5,585 bases of DNA from Longimicrobiales bacterium (GCA_022428035.1 JAKMDG010000431.1:1-5585); one strand, 5' to 3'. Positions 1-5,585 are shown, counted from the stretch's first letter. A program made the numbers and translations. The notes: generated by a model from the sequence alone, not told the origin.

Positions 1-1
1 C

Positions 2-304
2 TACCTCTTGCGCCTCGCCGGACACCAGCGGGTCTATCGCCGTGTTGTGACCTGCACCGCGGTGGAGCGAATGTCGACGCCTGCGGATCTTACCTATTTC
101 CAGCGGGTCGCCGTGACACAAGGTGAACGAGGTGCGGAGGCCCGACTGACGGGCCCGCAGCTGTCGGGGCTCGTTCGCGGTCTCGCGCTCGCTGACGGCC
201 TGGCTATCATCCCGCCGCAACGGGACAGCGTGGAGATCGGCCAGGAGGTCTCGGTCATGCTCCTGGACACGGGACCGGCGTCGCTCGAGACCGGCGGCAC
301 GTGA
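2..304 (+). CDS. moeA: Molybdopterin molybdenumtransferase MoeA, C-terminal part (5' end outside window)
   Basis: MoeA inserts molybdate into adenylylated molybdopterin in the cytoplasm, the last common step of molybdenum cofactor synthesis. Only the last 100 residues are present; the frame is open to the left edge, so the start lies outside. The visible part begins with a helix-like stretch (RLAGHQRVYRRVV) that matches the end of the central catalytic domain. It continues into the MoeA C-terminal beta-barrel (domain IV), with the pattern FQRVAV...GERGAEARLTGPQLSGLVRGLALADGLAIIPP and ending in GQEVSVMLLD. The run 'LTGPQ.SG...GLA.A.GLAIIP' is the recognisable family signature. The catalytic MPT-binding motifs are in the missing part. 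Its TGA stop overlaps the GTG start of the next gene by 4 bases, which suggests translational coupling. Family assignment is firm; glp-type paralogues cannot be separated from moeA on this fragment. Confidence 0.85.
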   Translation, partial: YLLRLAGHQRVYRRVVTCTAVERMSTPADLTYFQRVAVTQGERGAEARLTGPQLSGLVRGLALADGLAIIPPQRDSVEIGQEVSVMLLDTGPASLETGGT

Positions 305-762
305 CTCGAACGCGACGGCACCGTGCGGCCGTCGTCGTGGGCCTCTTGGGCCTGACGCTCTCCGCCTGCCACCTGCCGCGCTGGCCCGTAGAAGCACCCA
401 TGACCTCCGGATTCGGCCTCCGATTCCTGGGACTGAGACCGGACGTGCATCGGGGTGTGGATCTGGATGTACCCACCGGCACACGCGTTCATGCCATCGC
501 GGGCGGGACCGTCCGCTTCGCCGGAACCATGAGTGGCTTTGGAAACGTGATCTGGATCGACCACATCCATGGACTGATGTCGATCTACGCCCACCTGTCC
601 GCGATCGACGTGCGCGCGGGCGAGCGCGTGCGCACAGGTGACGCAATCGGCGCAAGCGGAGCGAGCGGGATCGTCACGGCCCCACACCTGCACCTTGAAG
701 TCTGGCGATGGGGGCGGCCCGTAGATCCGATTCCGGTCCTGGGGGGCCGCCCCACAGCCTAG
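301..762 (+). CDS. M23 (LytM-type) metallopeptidase lipoprotein
   Basis: A 153-residue predicted zinc peptidase of the peptidoglycan hydrolase family M23, anchored as a lipoprotein. Residues 1-22 are a signal peptide (basic MTRTRRHR, then a hydrophobic run), ending in the lipobox LSAC with Cys23 as the lipidation site. The LytM core starts almost at once (SGFGLRF, about 36-42). All expected zinc and catalytic positions are visible: His50 and Asp54 in HRGVD, His98 in YAHL, and His129/His131 in HLHLEV, so it should be an active enzyme and not a degenerate regulator such as EnvC. There is no coiled coil, LysM or SH3 domain, making it close to a minimal version. The GTG start lies inside the moeA stop (GTGA) with no strong ribosome site, fitting coupled translation; the intact signal peptide supports this start. 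The stop TAG shares CTAG with the etfA stop on the other strand. The exact substrate bond is unknown. Confidence 0.9.
   Translation: MTRTRRHRAAVVVGLLGLTLSACHLPRWPVEAPMTSGFGLRFLGLRPDVHRGVDLDVPTGTRVHAIAGGTVRFAGTMSGFGNVIWIDHIHGLMSIYAHLSAIDVRAGERVRTGDAIGASGASGIVTAPHLHLEVWRWGRPVDPIPVLGGRPTA
711..753. repeat. Perfect 10-bp GC inverted repeat at the convergent gene junction
   Basis: GGGGCGGCCC at 711-720 and its exact reverse complement GGGCCGCCCC at 744-753 are separated by 23 bases. They lie inside the last codons of the M23 gene and just beyond the etfA stop on the other strand, so both transcripts could fold it. No T-run follows on either strand, so it does not look like a classical intrinsic terminator. 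It may still help end or stabilise the two converging transcripts. The codons involved encode two Gly-Arg-Pro stretches, which could also explain the repeat by chance. Confidence 0.5.
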
Positions 763-1748
763 TCGCCGGCTTTGAGAGCGCCGATCTCCGCGGTCAGGCG
801 CGGCACCACGTCAAACAGATCGCCGACAATGCCGTAGTCGGCCACGCCGAAGATCGGTGCATCCGTGTCGCGATTGATCGCCACGATCGTCTGCGCTGTC
901 CGCATTCCGGCGAGGTGCTGCACAGCACCCGAGATTCCGACCGCGATGTACAGCTTCGGCGCGACCGTCTTCCCTGTCTGGCCTACCTGCTCACCATGCG
1001 GACGCCAGCCGGCGTCGACTACGGCCCGTGACGCGCCGAGGGCTGCGTCCGAGCCGAGTGCCTCACGAAGCTCCTCGAGGAGGCCCCAATTCTCCGGGTC
1101 CTTCATGCCACGACCACCGGACACGACCACAGAGGCTTCAGAGACGTCAACCGATCCTTCCGCCGCACTCTTTCTGTCGATCACGCGTACACGCAGCGCG
1201 GATACATCGATGTCGGGCGTAAAGGTGGACACCTCACCAACGGCATCCTGCTCTGTAGCCTGAAAGACGTTCGGTCGGATCGAAACCAGCGCCGGCGAGG
1301 CCTCAATCTCCAGATTCGCAAAGGCCTTCCCAGAGAATACCGGTCGAGTCACCGAAACGGTACCGCCCGACAGTTCGACCTCCGTCACATCTGAGGCCAG
1401 GGGAACATCGAGGTGCGCAGCCACGCGGGGTGCCAGGTCCTTGCCCAGCGTCGTCGCGGCAAAGATCACAGCGGCGTAGTCGCCGGATCGGATCTGATCC
1501 ACGATCGGTGCGACCCACGATTCGGGATTGTAGTCGGCGAGGGCATCATGCTCCCCGACCGAGATCGTTGTCGCCCCATAAGCTCCGAGGCCTGCCGCGA
1601 CCGAAGAAATTCCGGGGCCACCGAGTACGATGGCGTGAGCCGCACCACCGGCGGCTTCGGCCAGACGCGCAGCAACCGATACGGCTTCACGAGCAGCCGA
1701 TCCCAGCTGCCCCTCTCTCTGCTCTGCAAAGGCGAGAATGTTCGCCAT
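759..1748 (-). CDS. etfA: Electron transfer flavoprotein alpha subunit (FAD-binding)
   Basis: EtfA binds FAD and, with EtfB, forms a soluble cytoplasmic carrier that takes electrons from acyl-CoA and other flavin dehydrogenases and usually passes them to ETF:quinone oxidoreductase. The 329-residue protein has the normal family length. The N-terminal half is the adenine-nucleotide-hydrolase-like domain (MANILAFAEQREGQL at 1-15; GPGISSVAAGLGAYGA around 44-59). The C-terminal half is the FAD domain, with SGGRGM (210-215), GQTGK (256-260), the signature LYIAVGISGAVQH (266-278) followed by IVAIN, and DYGIVGD (304-310). The ATG at 1748 is chosen because it begins the conserved MANILAFAEQ sequence and has GGAG 11 bases upstream. 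A longer in-frame GTG start at 1802 would fall in the loop of the intercistronic hairpin. It is downstream of etfB with a 59-base spacer, and converges on the M23 gene. Confidence 0.97.
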   Translation of the reverse strand: MANILAFAEQREGQLGSAAREAVSVAARLAEAAGGAAHAIVLGGPGISSVAAGLGAYGATTISVGEHDALADYNPESWVAPIVDQIRSGDYAAVIFAATTLGKDLAPRVAAHLDVPLASDVTEVELSGGTVSVTRPVFSGKAFANLEIEASPALVSIRPNVFQATEQDAVGEVSTFTPDIDVSALRVRVIDRKSAAEGSVDVSEASVVVSGGRGMKDPENWGLLEELREALGSDAALGASRAVVDAGWRPHGEQVGQTGKTVAPKLYIAVGISGAVQHLAGMRTAQTIVAINRDTDAPIFGVADYGIVGDLFDVVPRLTAEIGALKAGD

Positions 1749-1759
1749 GTGATTCACTA

Positions 1760-1763
1760 CTCC
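1760..1763 (-). promoter_or_regulatory. Ribosome binding site of etfA
   Basis: On the minus strand GGAG lies 11 bases before the ATG at 1748. The spacing is slightly long, but the site decides for this start over the upstream GTG at 1802, which has no comparable site. Confidence 0.55.
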
Positions 1764-1790
1764 GCTGAGTGCATTCTTTGGGGAAGGCCG

Positions 1791-1813
1791 ATCTGATCCC
1801 ACTCGGATCAGAT
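1791..1813 (-). repeat. Intercistronic hairpin across the etfB stop codon
   Basis: A perfect 9-bp inverted repeat (ATCTGATCC, loop of 5, GGATCAGAT). Read on the minus strand, the first arm contains the last etfB codon (ATC), the TGA stop and two bases of the following triplet; the second arm lies in the etfB-etfA spacer, 27 bases before the etfA ribosome site. No T-run follows, so it is not an intrinsic terminator. It could tune the etfB:etfA ratio, block 3' degradation or affect termination and re-initiation of translation; this role is inferred from position only. Confidence 0.6.
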
Positions 1814-2557
1814 GGCGTTCGCTTCTTCTCTGAGAAGACGGACGAGTTCGGGAACCGCATCGGCTCCCTCACCCACGATCCGTCCTGGGGCCCGCGCCGG
1901 GGGCTCGGACAGGCGGGCAAGACGAACGCGCGAGGCATGCTCCGTGGCCGGCTTCTCCTCGAGCGGCTTCTTCTTGGCGGCCATGATGCCCTTGAGGGCG
2001 GCCAGACGTGGCTCATTCGGACCCTTGGTCATGCAGAGGACCGCGGGCATATCGACCTCGACGACCTCGCTCCCACCCTCGACCTCACGGTGGCACGTCG
2101 CCGTGCTACCGTTGACCTCGAAGGAGGAGACTCCAGATACGCACGGGCGCCCAGTCAGAGCGGCCACCATCGGACCGACCTGCTGCTGGTCGTCGTCCGC
2201 GGCCTTGATGCCGAGGAGGAACAGATCGGCTTCGACGCCCTCCAGCTCGGCCGCCAGGGTCTTCGCTGTGGCGAGTCCGTCGAGCGTGACCTCCCCTGTC
2301 AGCAACACAGCCCGGTCGGCACCCATCGCGAGTCCCTTGCGAAGCGTCTCCTGGGACGAGGACTCACCCAGAGTGAGGAGCGTCACCTCCCCCTCGCCAG
2401 CCGCTTCTTTCAACCGCAGCGCCGCCTCGACGGCGAACGCGTCATAGGGGCTCAGGTCGTACTTGATACCGGTCTTGTCGATACCGGCGCCGGACCCATC
2501 CACGCGGATTCGAGCCTCCGTGTCCGGTACCCGCTTGATGCAAACGATGATGTTCAA
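1808..2557 (-). CDS. etfB: Electron transfer flavoprotein beta subunit
   Basis: EtfB is the partner of EtfA; in the canonical class it binds AMP and carries the loop that docks onto partner dehydrogenases. The protein has 249 residues, normal for the family. Visible landmarks are IIVCIKRVPDTEARI (3-17), LSPYDAFAVEAALRLKE (35-51), the nucleotide-binding run GIKAADDDQQQVGPMVAALTG (116-136), the family signature region REVEGG...VDMPAVLC (158-175), and KGIMAAKKKP (189-198), which corresponds to the lysine-rich recognition loop of human ETF beta. The codon at the conserved N-terminus is TTG, not ATG; GGAG lies 7 bases upstream, and no nearby ATG would give the conserved first residues. It is first in an etfB-etfA operon. 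I cannot decide from sequence alone whether the pair is the ordinary or the bifurcating type, although the absence of NADH-linked or Fix-type neighbours favours the ordinary one. Confidence 0.97.
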   Translation of the reverse strand: MNIIVCIKRVPDTEARIRVDGSGAGIDKTGIKYDLSPYDAFAVEAALRLKEAAGEGEVTLLTLGESSSQETLRKGLAMGADRAVLLTGEVTLDGLATAKTLAAELEGVEADLFLLGIKAADDDQQQVGPMVAALTGRPCVSGVSSFEVNGSTATCHREVEGGSEVVEVDMPAVLCMTKGPNEPRLAALKGIMAAKKKPLEEKPATEHASRVRLARLSEPPARAPGRIVGEGADAVPELVRLLREEANAI

Positions 2558-2666
2558 AGTGACACTCCGTACAGATCCTCAGACCCACCAACGACAAGGC
2601 ATCAGCGGTATCTGGAACGCCTCTGAATGTTCGGGAAAAGACTTGGCAACCTGTACCCTCGAAGAA
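2558..2666 (-). promoter_or_regulatory. Leader region of the etfBA operon
   Basis: These 109 bases separate the antiporter stop from the etfB start, both genes being on the minus strand. This is the most likely place for an etf promoter, because there is room and the functions differ. I looked for -35/-10 boxes: TTGCCA and TTGTCG occur, but neither has a good -10 at normal spacing. No intrinsic terminator for the antiporter gene is seen; the best inverted repeat is only 4 bp (GAAC/GTTC). The last 23 bases hold the etfB ribosome site. Confidence 0.3.
2565..2568 (-). promoter_or_regulatory. Ribosome binding site that fixes the TTG start of etfB
   Basis: GGAG on the minus strand, 7 bases before TTG at 2557. 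The spacing is ideal and it supports initiation at TTG, in agreement with the conserved N-terminus of EtfB. Confidence 0.75.
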
Positions 2667-4118
2667 CTAAAGCGTTGCTCCCAGCAGAGCGAAGCCTATT
2701 GTCGCGATCACCCCACCGGTCAGCGCGTACGGCAGCTGAGTTCGAACGTGGTCGATGTGATCCGTCGCTGCCGCCATCGATGAAATGATCGTGGTGTCCG
2801 AAATGGGAGAGCAGTGGTCACCGAAAATGCCCCCGGCGAGAGAGGCGGCTACGACCGGAGCAAGCGGTAACCCGAGCGTCGCTGCCGCCGGAACCGCGAT
2901 CGGAAGCATGATCGCGAAGGTCCCCCAGCTGGTACCCGTCGAGAAGGCGATACCGCCAGAGACCAGAAAAACGAGAGGCAGGTAGATGAAGTTGGGCATC
3001 GTACCCGCCGTCACCTGTGCCACGTACTCGCCGGTCCGCAGCTCCTGGATCACGTCGCCGAGCGCGAGCGCGAGCAGGAGGATCAGCGCCAGAGGGACCA
3101 GCGCACCCGCCCCTTTGAGACCGACCTTCACGAGTCGCTCGACTGTGAAGATCCCCTGCGCCTTGAGCATGACCCAGGCGACAGCAAGACCGAACATCAC
3201 GGACCACAGGACACTGGTCGAGCCCGATCCTTCAGCAAGGATCGCCTGCAAGGTCAGGTCGACACCCAGATTCGCCACAGCACCAGAGCCCGTTATGTAC
3301 AGGCCAACCGGCATGAAGAGGACCATGGCAGCGATGGGGAAGAACATGTTCCGCGCCCGCGGCTCGACCCCTTCCAGCGGCGGTGGAGACAGCACCTCTT
3401 CATCGATCATCGGGGTCGCATCGGGCCAGAGCAGCTGACCACCCCTGGTTCGTTCTTCGGCCTTCTTCATCGGGCCGATGTCCAGACCGGTCAGGATCAC
3501 GACGAGCACGAGGATGACCGCGGCGAACGCGTAGAAGTTGTACATGATCGACTGCAGGAACACACCGAGCGCATTCTCCACCCCGAGGCCCTCGAGAATA
3601 CCCAGGTTGTACGCGCCCCAGGCGTTCATCGGGATCAGGATACAGATCGGCGCGGACGTGGAGTCGATGATATAAGCCAGCTTCTCACGCGAGCACTTGT
3701 ATCGGTCGAACAGCGGGCGGGAGACAGATCCCGCCACGAGCACTGTGATGTTGGATTCAATGAAGATCACGATGCCAGTAGCCCACGCGAGCAACTGAGA
3801 TTTCTTCGCCGAATCAACCCAGTGATTTCTCTCGAGCAGGTTCACGAAGCCACGCACCCCTCCGGATGCTTCCACGGTCGCGATCAACGCACCGATCACC
3901 AGCGTGAACATGATCACCCGAGCGTCTCCAGCCTCCCCGAACACGGCCACCGTGCCATCAATGGCGCGGCCCAGTCCAGCCAGCGGGTTCCACCCCGCGA
4001 TAATCGTCCACGCAAACCAGAGACCGCCAGCGAGCGACAGGTAGACCTGTCTCGTCCAGATGGCCAGAGCGATCGCAAGGACGGGCGGTAGCACGGAGAT
4101 CCAGGTCGGGTCACTCAT
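2667..4118 (-). CDS. Na+/H+ antiporter, NhaC family
   Basis: A 483-residue inner-membrane protein of the NhaC-type Na_H_antiporter family, expected to exchange Na+ for H+ and support pH and sodium balance. Many hydrophobic segments are visible, among them about 8-20, 26-41, 68-82, 109-129, 195-211, 259-276, 303-319, 338-353, 376-394, 400-430 and 465-481. The strongest marker is GDHCSPISDTTIISS (433-447) followed by DHIDHVRTQLPYAL (453-466), a hallmark of this family. The charged or polar membrane runs FIESNITVLVAGSVSR (119-134), DSTSAPICILIPMNAWGAY (152-170) and FSTGTSWGTFAIMLP (392-406) also fit. A hydrophilic loop at 215-258 probably lies in the cytoplasm. The ATG at 4118 forms ATGA with the stop of a possible small upstream ORF and has only a weak ribosome site. 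Amino-acid/proton exchangers of the same superfamily (for example malate-lactate MleN) cannot be excluded, so no symbol is given. Confidence 0.88.
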   Translation of the reverse strand: MSDPTWISVLPPVLAIALAIWTRQVYLSLAGGLWFAWTIIAGWNPLAGLGRAIDGTVAVFGEAGDARVIMFTLVIGALIATVEASGGVRGFVNLLERNHWVDSAKKSQLLAWATGIVIFIESNITVLVAGSVSRPLFDRYKCSREKLAYIIDSTSAPICILIPMNAWGAYNLGILEGLGVENALGVFLQSIMYNFYAFAAVILVLVVILTGLDIGPMKKAEERTRGGQLLWPDATPMIDEEVLSPPPLEGVEPRARNMFFPIAAMVLFMPVGLYITGSGAVANLGVDLTLQAILAEGSGSTSVLWSVMFGLAVAWVMLKAQGIFTVERLVKVGLKGAGALVPLALILLLALALGDVIQELRTGEYVAQVTAGTMPNFIYLPLVFLVSGGIAFSTGTSWGTFAIMLPIAVPAAATLGLPLAPVVAASLAGGIFGDHCSPISDTTIISSMAAATDHIDHVRTQLPYALTGGVIATIGFALLGATL

Positions 4119-4360
4119 TCGGACTCAGGGGCGGAAGGTCGGGCCGATGGCGCGGATACGCCGGAACATCCAGCAACATAGAACCGGAGCGGCCAGTCCG
4201 CCGCAGCCGAGACACCCACGCGTCCCGTCACCACCAGATCTCGATCCGATACAGCAGGCCCCTCTGCCAGCGCGAGCCGCACCTGATCCAGGCGATGTCC
4301 GTATCGCGCGTCGTCTACGCCCACGGCTTGAGCGAGGTGAGCAGGATCGACCGGGCGCAC
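4115..4360 (-). CDS. Possible small hypothetical protein between the LOTUS gene and the antiporter
   Basis: I do not recognise this ORF. It occupies most of the roughly 300 bases between the LOTUS-protein stop (4419) and the antiporter start (4118). For it: the frame is open throughout, the first codon position is strongly G-rich with a lower second position as in real genes, and the TGA stop overlaps the antiporter ATG in the coupling form ATGA. The start is uncertain. GTG at 4360 gives 81 residues, with GGAG 11 bases upstream; GTG at 4477 would give 120 residues and overlap the end of the LOTUS gene. The protein (RPVDPAHLAQAVGVDDARYG..., then LDQVRLALAEG and DRDLVVTGRVGVS) is soluble, has no signal peptide or membrane segment, and ends in a Ser/Pro/Ala-rich tail. 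If it is not translated, the stretch would be an untranslated region in front of the antiporter; I saw no promoter boxes in it. Confidence 0.4.
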   Translation of the reverse strand: MRPVDPAHLAQAVGVDDARYGHRLDQVRLALAEGPAVSDRDLVVTGRVGVSAAADWPLRFYVAGCSGVSAPSARPSAPESE

Positions 4361-4418
4361 GTCACGCAGCGCTCCGGTGTCCTCCGGCCTGAGACTGGCT
4401 CCGACGGGGTCCGTCGGG

Positions 4419-5585
4419 TCAGCCCCGGCCTCGACCGCGCGACCGTCCGCGTCCACCGCCGCTGCCGCTGGCTCCACTACCCTGACCCCGATGGGAAGCA
4501 GACCGTCGCTCGTAATCGGCCCGCCATGCCTCCAGAACCTGCTCCGCGCGATTCTTGGGAACAATCTTCGCAATCGCATCCGGGTCTTCGTGCATGGTGC
4601 GGAAGAGATCAGCACCGAGAGCCTCAACCAGACTCTCGGCTGTCTTCTCGCCGACTCCCTTGTACCGATGGCTGAGGTAGCGAGCAATGGCACCGGATTC
4701 GGACGGAAGCGCGAGATCGGACACCGGCACCTCGGGCACCGAGTCGCCAGCGGTCTCGGACGAAGCCCCTTCAGCAGCGCCATCCCGAGCAGTCGGCTCG
4801 GCACCCTCTGACACCGCAGCAGCGGAGGTTGCAGCGGTACGCGACGGTGTTTCGCTCTCGGAGGGTGCGGAATCCATCGGGCTCGTAGTCGGCTCCGAAA
4901 CCGGCTCCGACGTGCCAGAGGTCTTCGTCGCCTTCACGCCCTGGCCTTCGAACAGACCAGGCGCTTCACCACCGCGCCGCCGCGTCGTGCCCCTGCGACC
5001 GAATCGAAGCCCGAACCAACCTCGGTCGGCCGGCTTCTCCTCGACAACCGTCGGCTCCTCGACTGCTACCGTTTCGGTCACGTCGTCTCCACGCTCCTCC
5101 CCCGCATCCATGCTGGCATCCGGGCCGTCCGAATCGACCTCATCCGCTTCTTCGGCTTGATCAACCGTCCCAGTCGCTACCGGAGGTGAGTATCCCTCGG
5201 CCAGAGACACGTCGACGTTGCCAGCTTCCGTGCGTACGAGGCTCACGGCTCCGTGCTCCTCGGCCTGAGCGAGGAAGCGGCTGAACTTGGGGAAACCGAG
5301 CTCAGTTTCATCGAATCCCGAATCTGCCTCGAGCATCTTCCGCTTCACGTCGGAGTCCCGGACCGGCTCGCGCCCCGCCTCTCGAAGGTCGGTCAGGGCC
5401 GCGCGCAGCGCATCGTACGCAGCCGAGAGGGAGTCCCCTCCATCCGCTGTATCCGAGCTCGCATTCTCGGCGGCCTCGCTCTCGCGAACGCTACTCGTCC
5501 GTTCGGAACGATCGCGGCGCCCGCCACGACCCCGTCGAGACCGACTCCGGCCCTCATCACGTCTTCCTCCACGTCCCTGCCCGGC
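4419..5585 (-). CDS. OST-HTH/LOTUS domain protein with RG-rich segments and helix-hairpin-helix domain (5' end outside window)
   Basis: The C-terminal 388 residues of a larger protein; the frame is open to the right edge. Numbering from that edge: residues 1-27 are Arg/Gly-rich (GRGGRR, RSRSRRGRGGRR). Residues about 52-130 form an OST-HTH/LOTUS winged-helix domain, with AAYDALRAALTDL, VRDSDVKRKMLEAD, then GFDETELGFPKFSRFLAQAEEHGAV. An acidic, Ser/Thr/Ala/Pro-rich linker (about 131-295) is broken by a basic aromatic island at 189-206 (GWFGLRFGRR, then RRRGG). Residues about 298-360 form a helix-hairpin-helix domain with YKGVGEKTAESLVEALG. The tail (365-388) is Gly/Ser then pure RG. LOTUS domains bind RNA, including G-quadruplexes, and in bacteria commonly follow a NYN nuclease domain, which would lie beyond the edge; that is inference. 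A GTG at 5348 is not the true start, because the LOTUS domain begins upstream of it. It may be cotranscribed with the antiporter. Confidence 0.82.
   Translation of the reverse strand, partial: AGQGRGGRRDEGRSRSRRGRGGRRDRSERTSSVRESEAAENASSDTADGGDSLSAAYDALRAALTDLREAGREPVRDSDVKRKMLEADSGFDETELGFPKFSRFLAQAEEHGAVSLVRTEAGNVDVSLAEGYSPPVATGTVDQAEEADEVDSDGPDASMDAGEERGDDVTETVAVEEPTVVEEKPADRGWFGLRFGRRGTTRRRGGEAPGLFEGQGVKATKTSGTSEPVSEPTTSPMDSAPSESETPSRTAATSAAAVSEGAEPTARDGAAEGASSETAGDSVPEVPVSDLALPSESGAIARYLSHRYKGVGEKTAESLVEALGADLFRTMHEDPDAIAKIVPKNRAEQVLEAWRADYERRSASHRGQGSGASGSGGGRGRSRGRGRG

Noticed and set aside
94..693. Open frame of 199 codons on the minus strand across moeA and the M23 gene
   Set aside because: It lies opposite two recognised genes and its translation is Arg/Ser/Ala/Pro/His-rich with no domain, typical of a shadow frame.
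1749..1802. N-terminal extension of EtfA from GTG at 1802
   Set aside because: The extra 18 residues do not belong to the family, the GTG lies in the loop of the intercistronic hairpin, and the ATG at 1748 has both a ribosome site and the conserved first residues.
2467..2497. Repeated GATACCGG motif
   Set aside because: It comes from two similar codon runs (GID and TGIK) inside etfB and has no other sign of function.
1769..2626. Long open frame (285 codons) on the plus strand opposite etfB
   Set aside because: It is antisense to the firmly identified etfB, has no recognisable domain and is explained by the codon bias of a GC-rich gene on the other strand.
2599..2640. Possible terminator hairpin after the antiporter gene (GAAC...GTTC)
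   Set aside because: Only 4 bp of stem with no T-run on the minus strand.
2558..2666. Sigma-70-like promoter for etfBA (TTGCCA or TTGTCG as -35)
   Set aside because: No acceptable -10 box at 16-18 bases; the promoter is probably in this region but cannot be placed.
4361..4804. Extension of the small ORF upstream to an ATG at 4804 (229 residues)
   Set aside because: That part runs out of frame through the helix-hairpin-helix region of the LOTUS protein and reads as Arg/Cys/Ser-rich noise; at most the section from about 4477 could belong to it.
4687..5160. Ser/Pro-rich plus-strand open frame of 157 codons
   Set aside because: It is the mirror of the low-complexity acidic linker of the LOTUS protein, which has clear domains in the other strand's frame.

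Overview
The window is GC-rich and gene-dense. It holds five protein genes that can be assigned to families and one doubtful small ORF. Two are cut by the window edges: moeA on the left and a LOTUS-domain gene on the right. There are no tRNAs, rRNAs, CRISPR arrays, insertion sequences or phage genes. A signal peptide with a lipobox, GTG and TTG starts, an ETF pair of the type with a 'VPDTE' N-terminus and 'KGIMAAKKKP' loop, and a bacterial LOTUS protein together suggest a Gram-negative high-GC bacterium. Gemmatimonadota is my best guess, but this is inference from family resemblance, not from a marker gene.

Left, plus strand (1-762): the 3' end of moeA (molybdenum insertion into molybdopterin) overlaps by 4 bases (GTGA) with a short lipoprotein metallopeptidase of family M23 (LytM fold). 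This gene meets etfA tail to tail. The two stop codons are read from the same palindrome CTAG, so there is no space between the genes. A perfect 10-bp GC inverted repeat lies just upstream of this point.

Middle, minus strand (759-2557): etfB then etfA, an operon for the two subunits of electron transfer flavoprotein. etfB begins with TTG behind a clear GGAG site. A perfect 9-bp hairpin covers the etfB stop codon and the start of the 59-base spacer. The 109 bases upstream of etfB are the likely place of its promoter, but I see no convincing promoter boxes.

Right, minus strand (2667-5585): an NhaC-family Na+/H+ antiporter, preceded by about 300 bases that may carry a small unrecognised ORF ending in an ATGA overlap with the antiporter start. 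Before that comes the C-terminal 388 residues of a protein with RG-rich segments at both ends of the visible part, an OST-HTH/LOTUS RNA-binding domain, a long low-complexity acidic linker and a helix-hairpin-helix domain. This multi-domain, probably RNA-binding protein is the most unusual object here. Its N-terminus, where related bacterial proteins carry a NYN nuclease domain, lies outside the window.

The genes do not form one pathway. They are housekeeping functions (cofactor synthesis, envelope, electron transfer, ion balance) next to a putative RNA-related protein.
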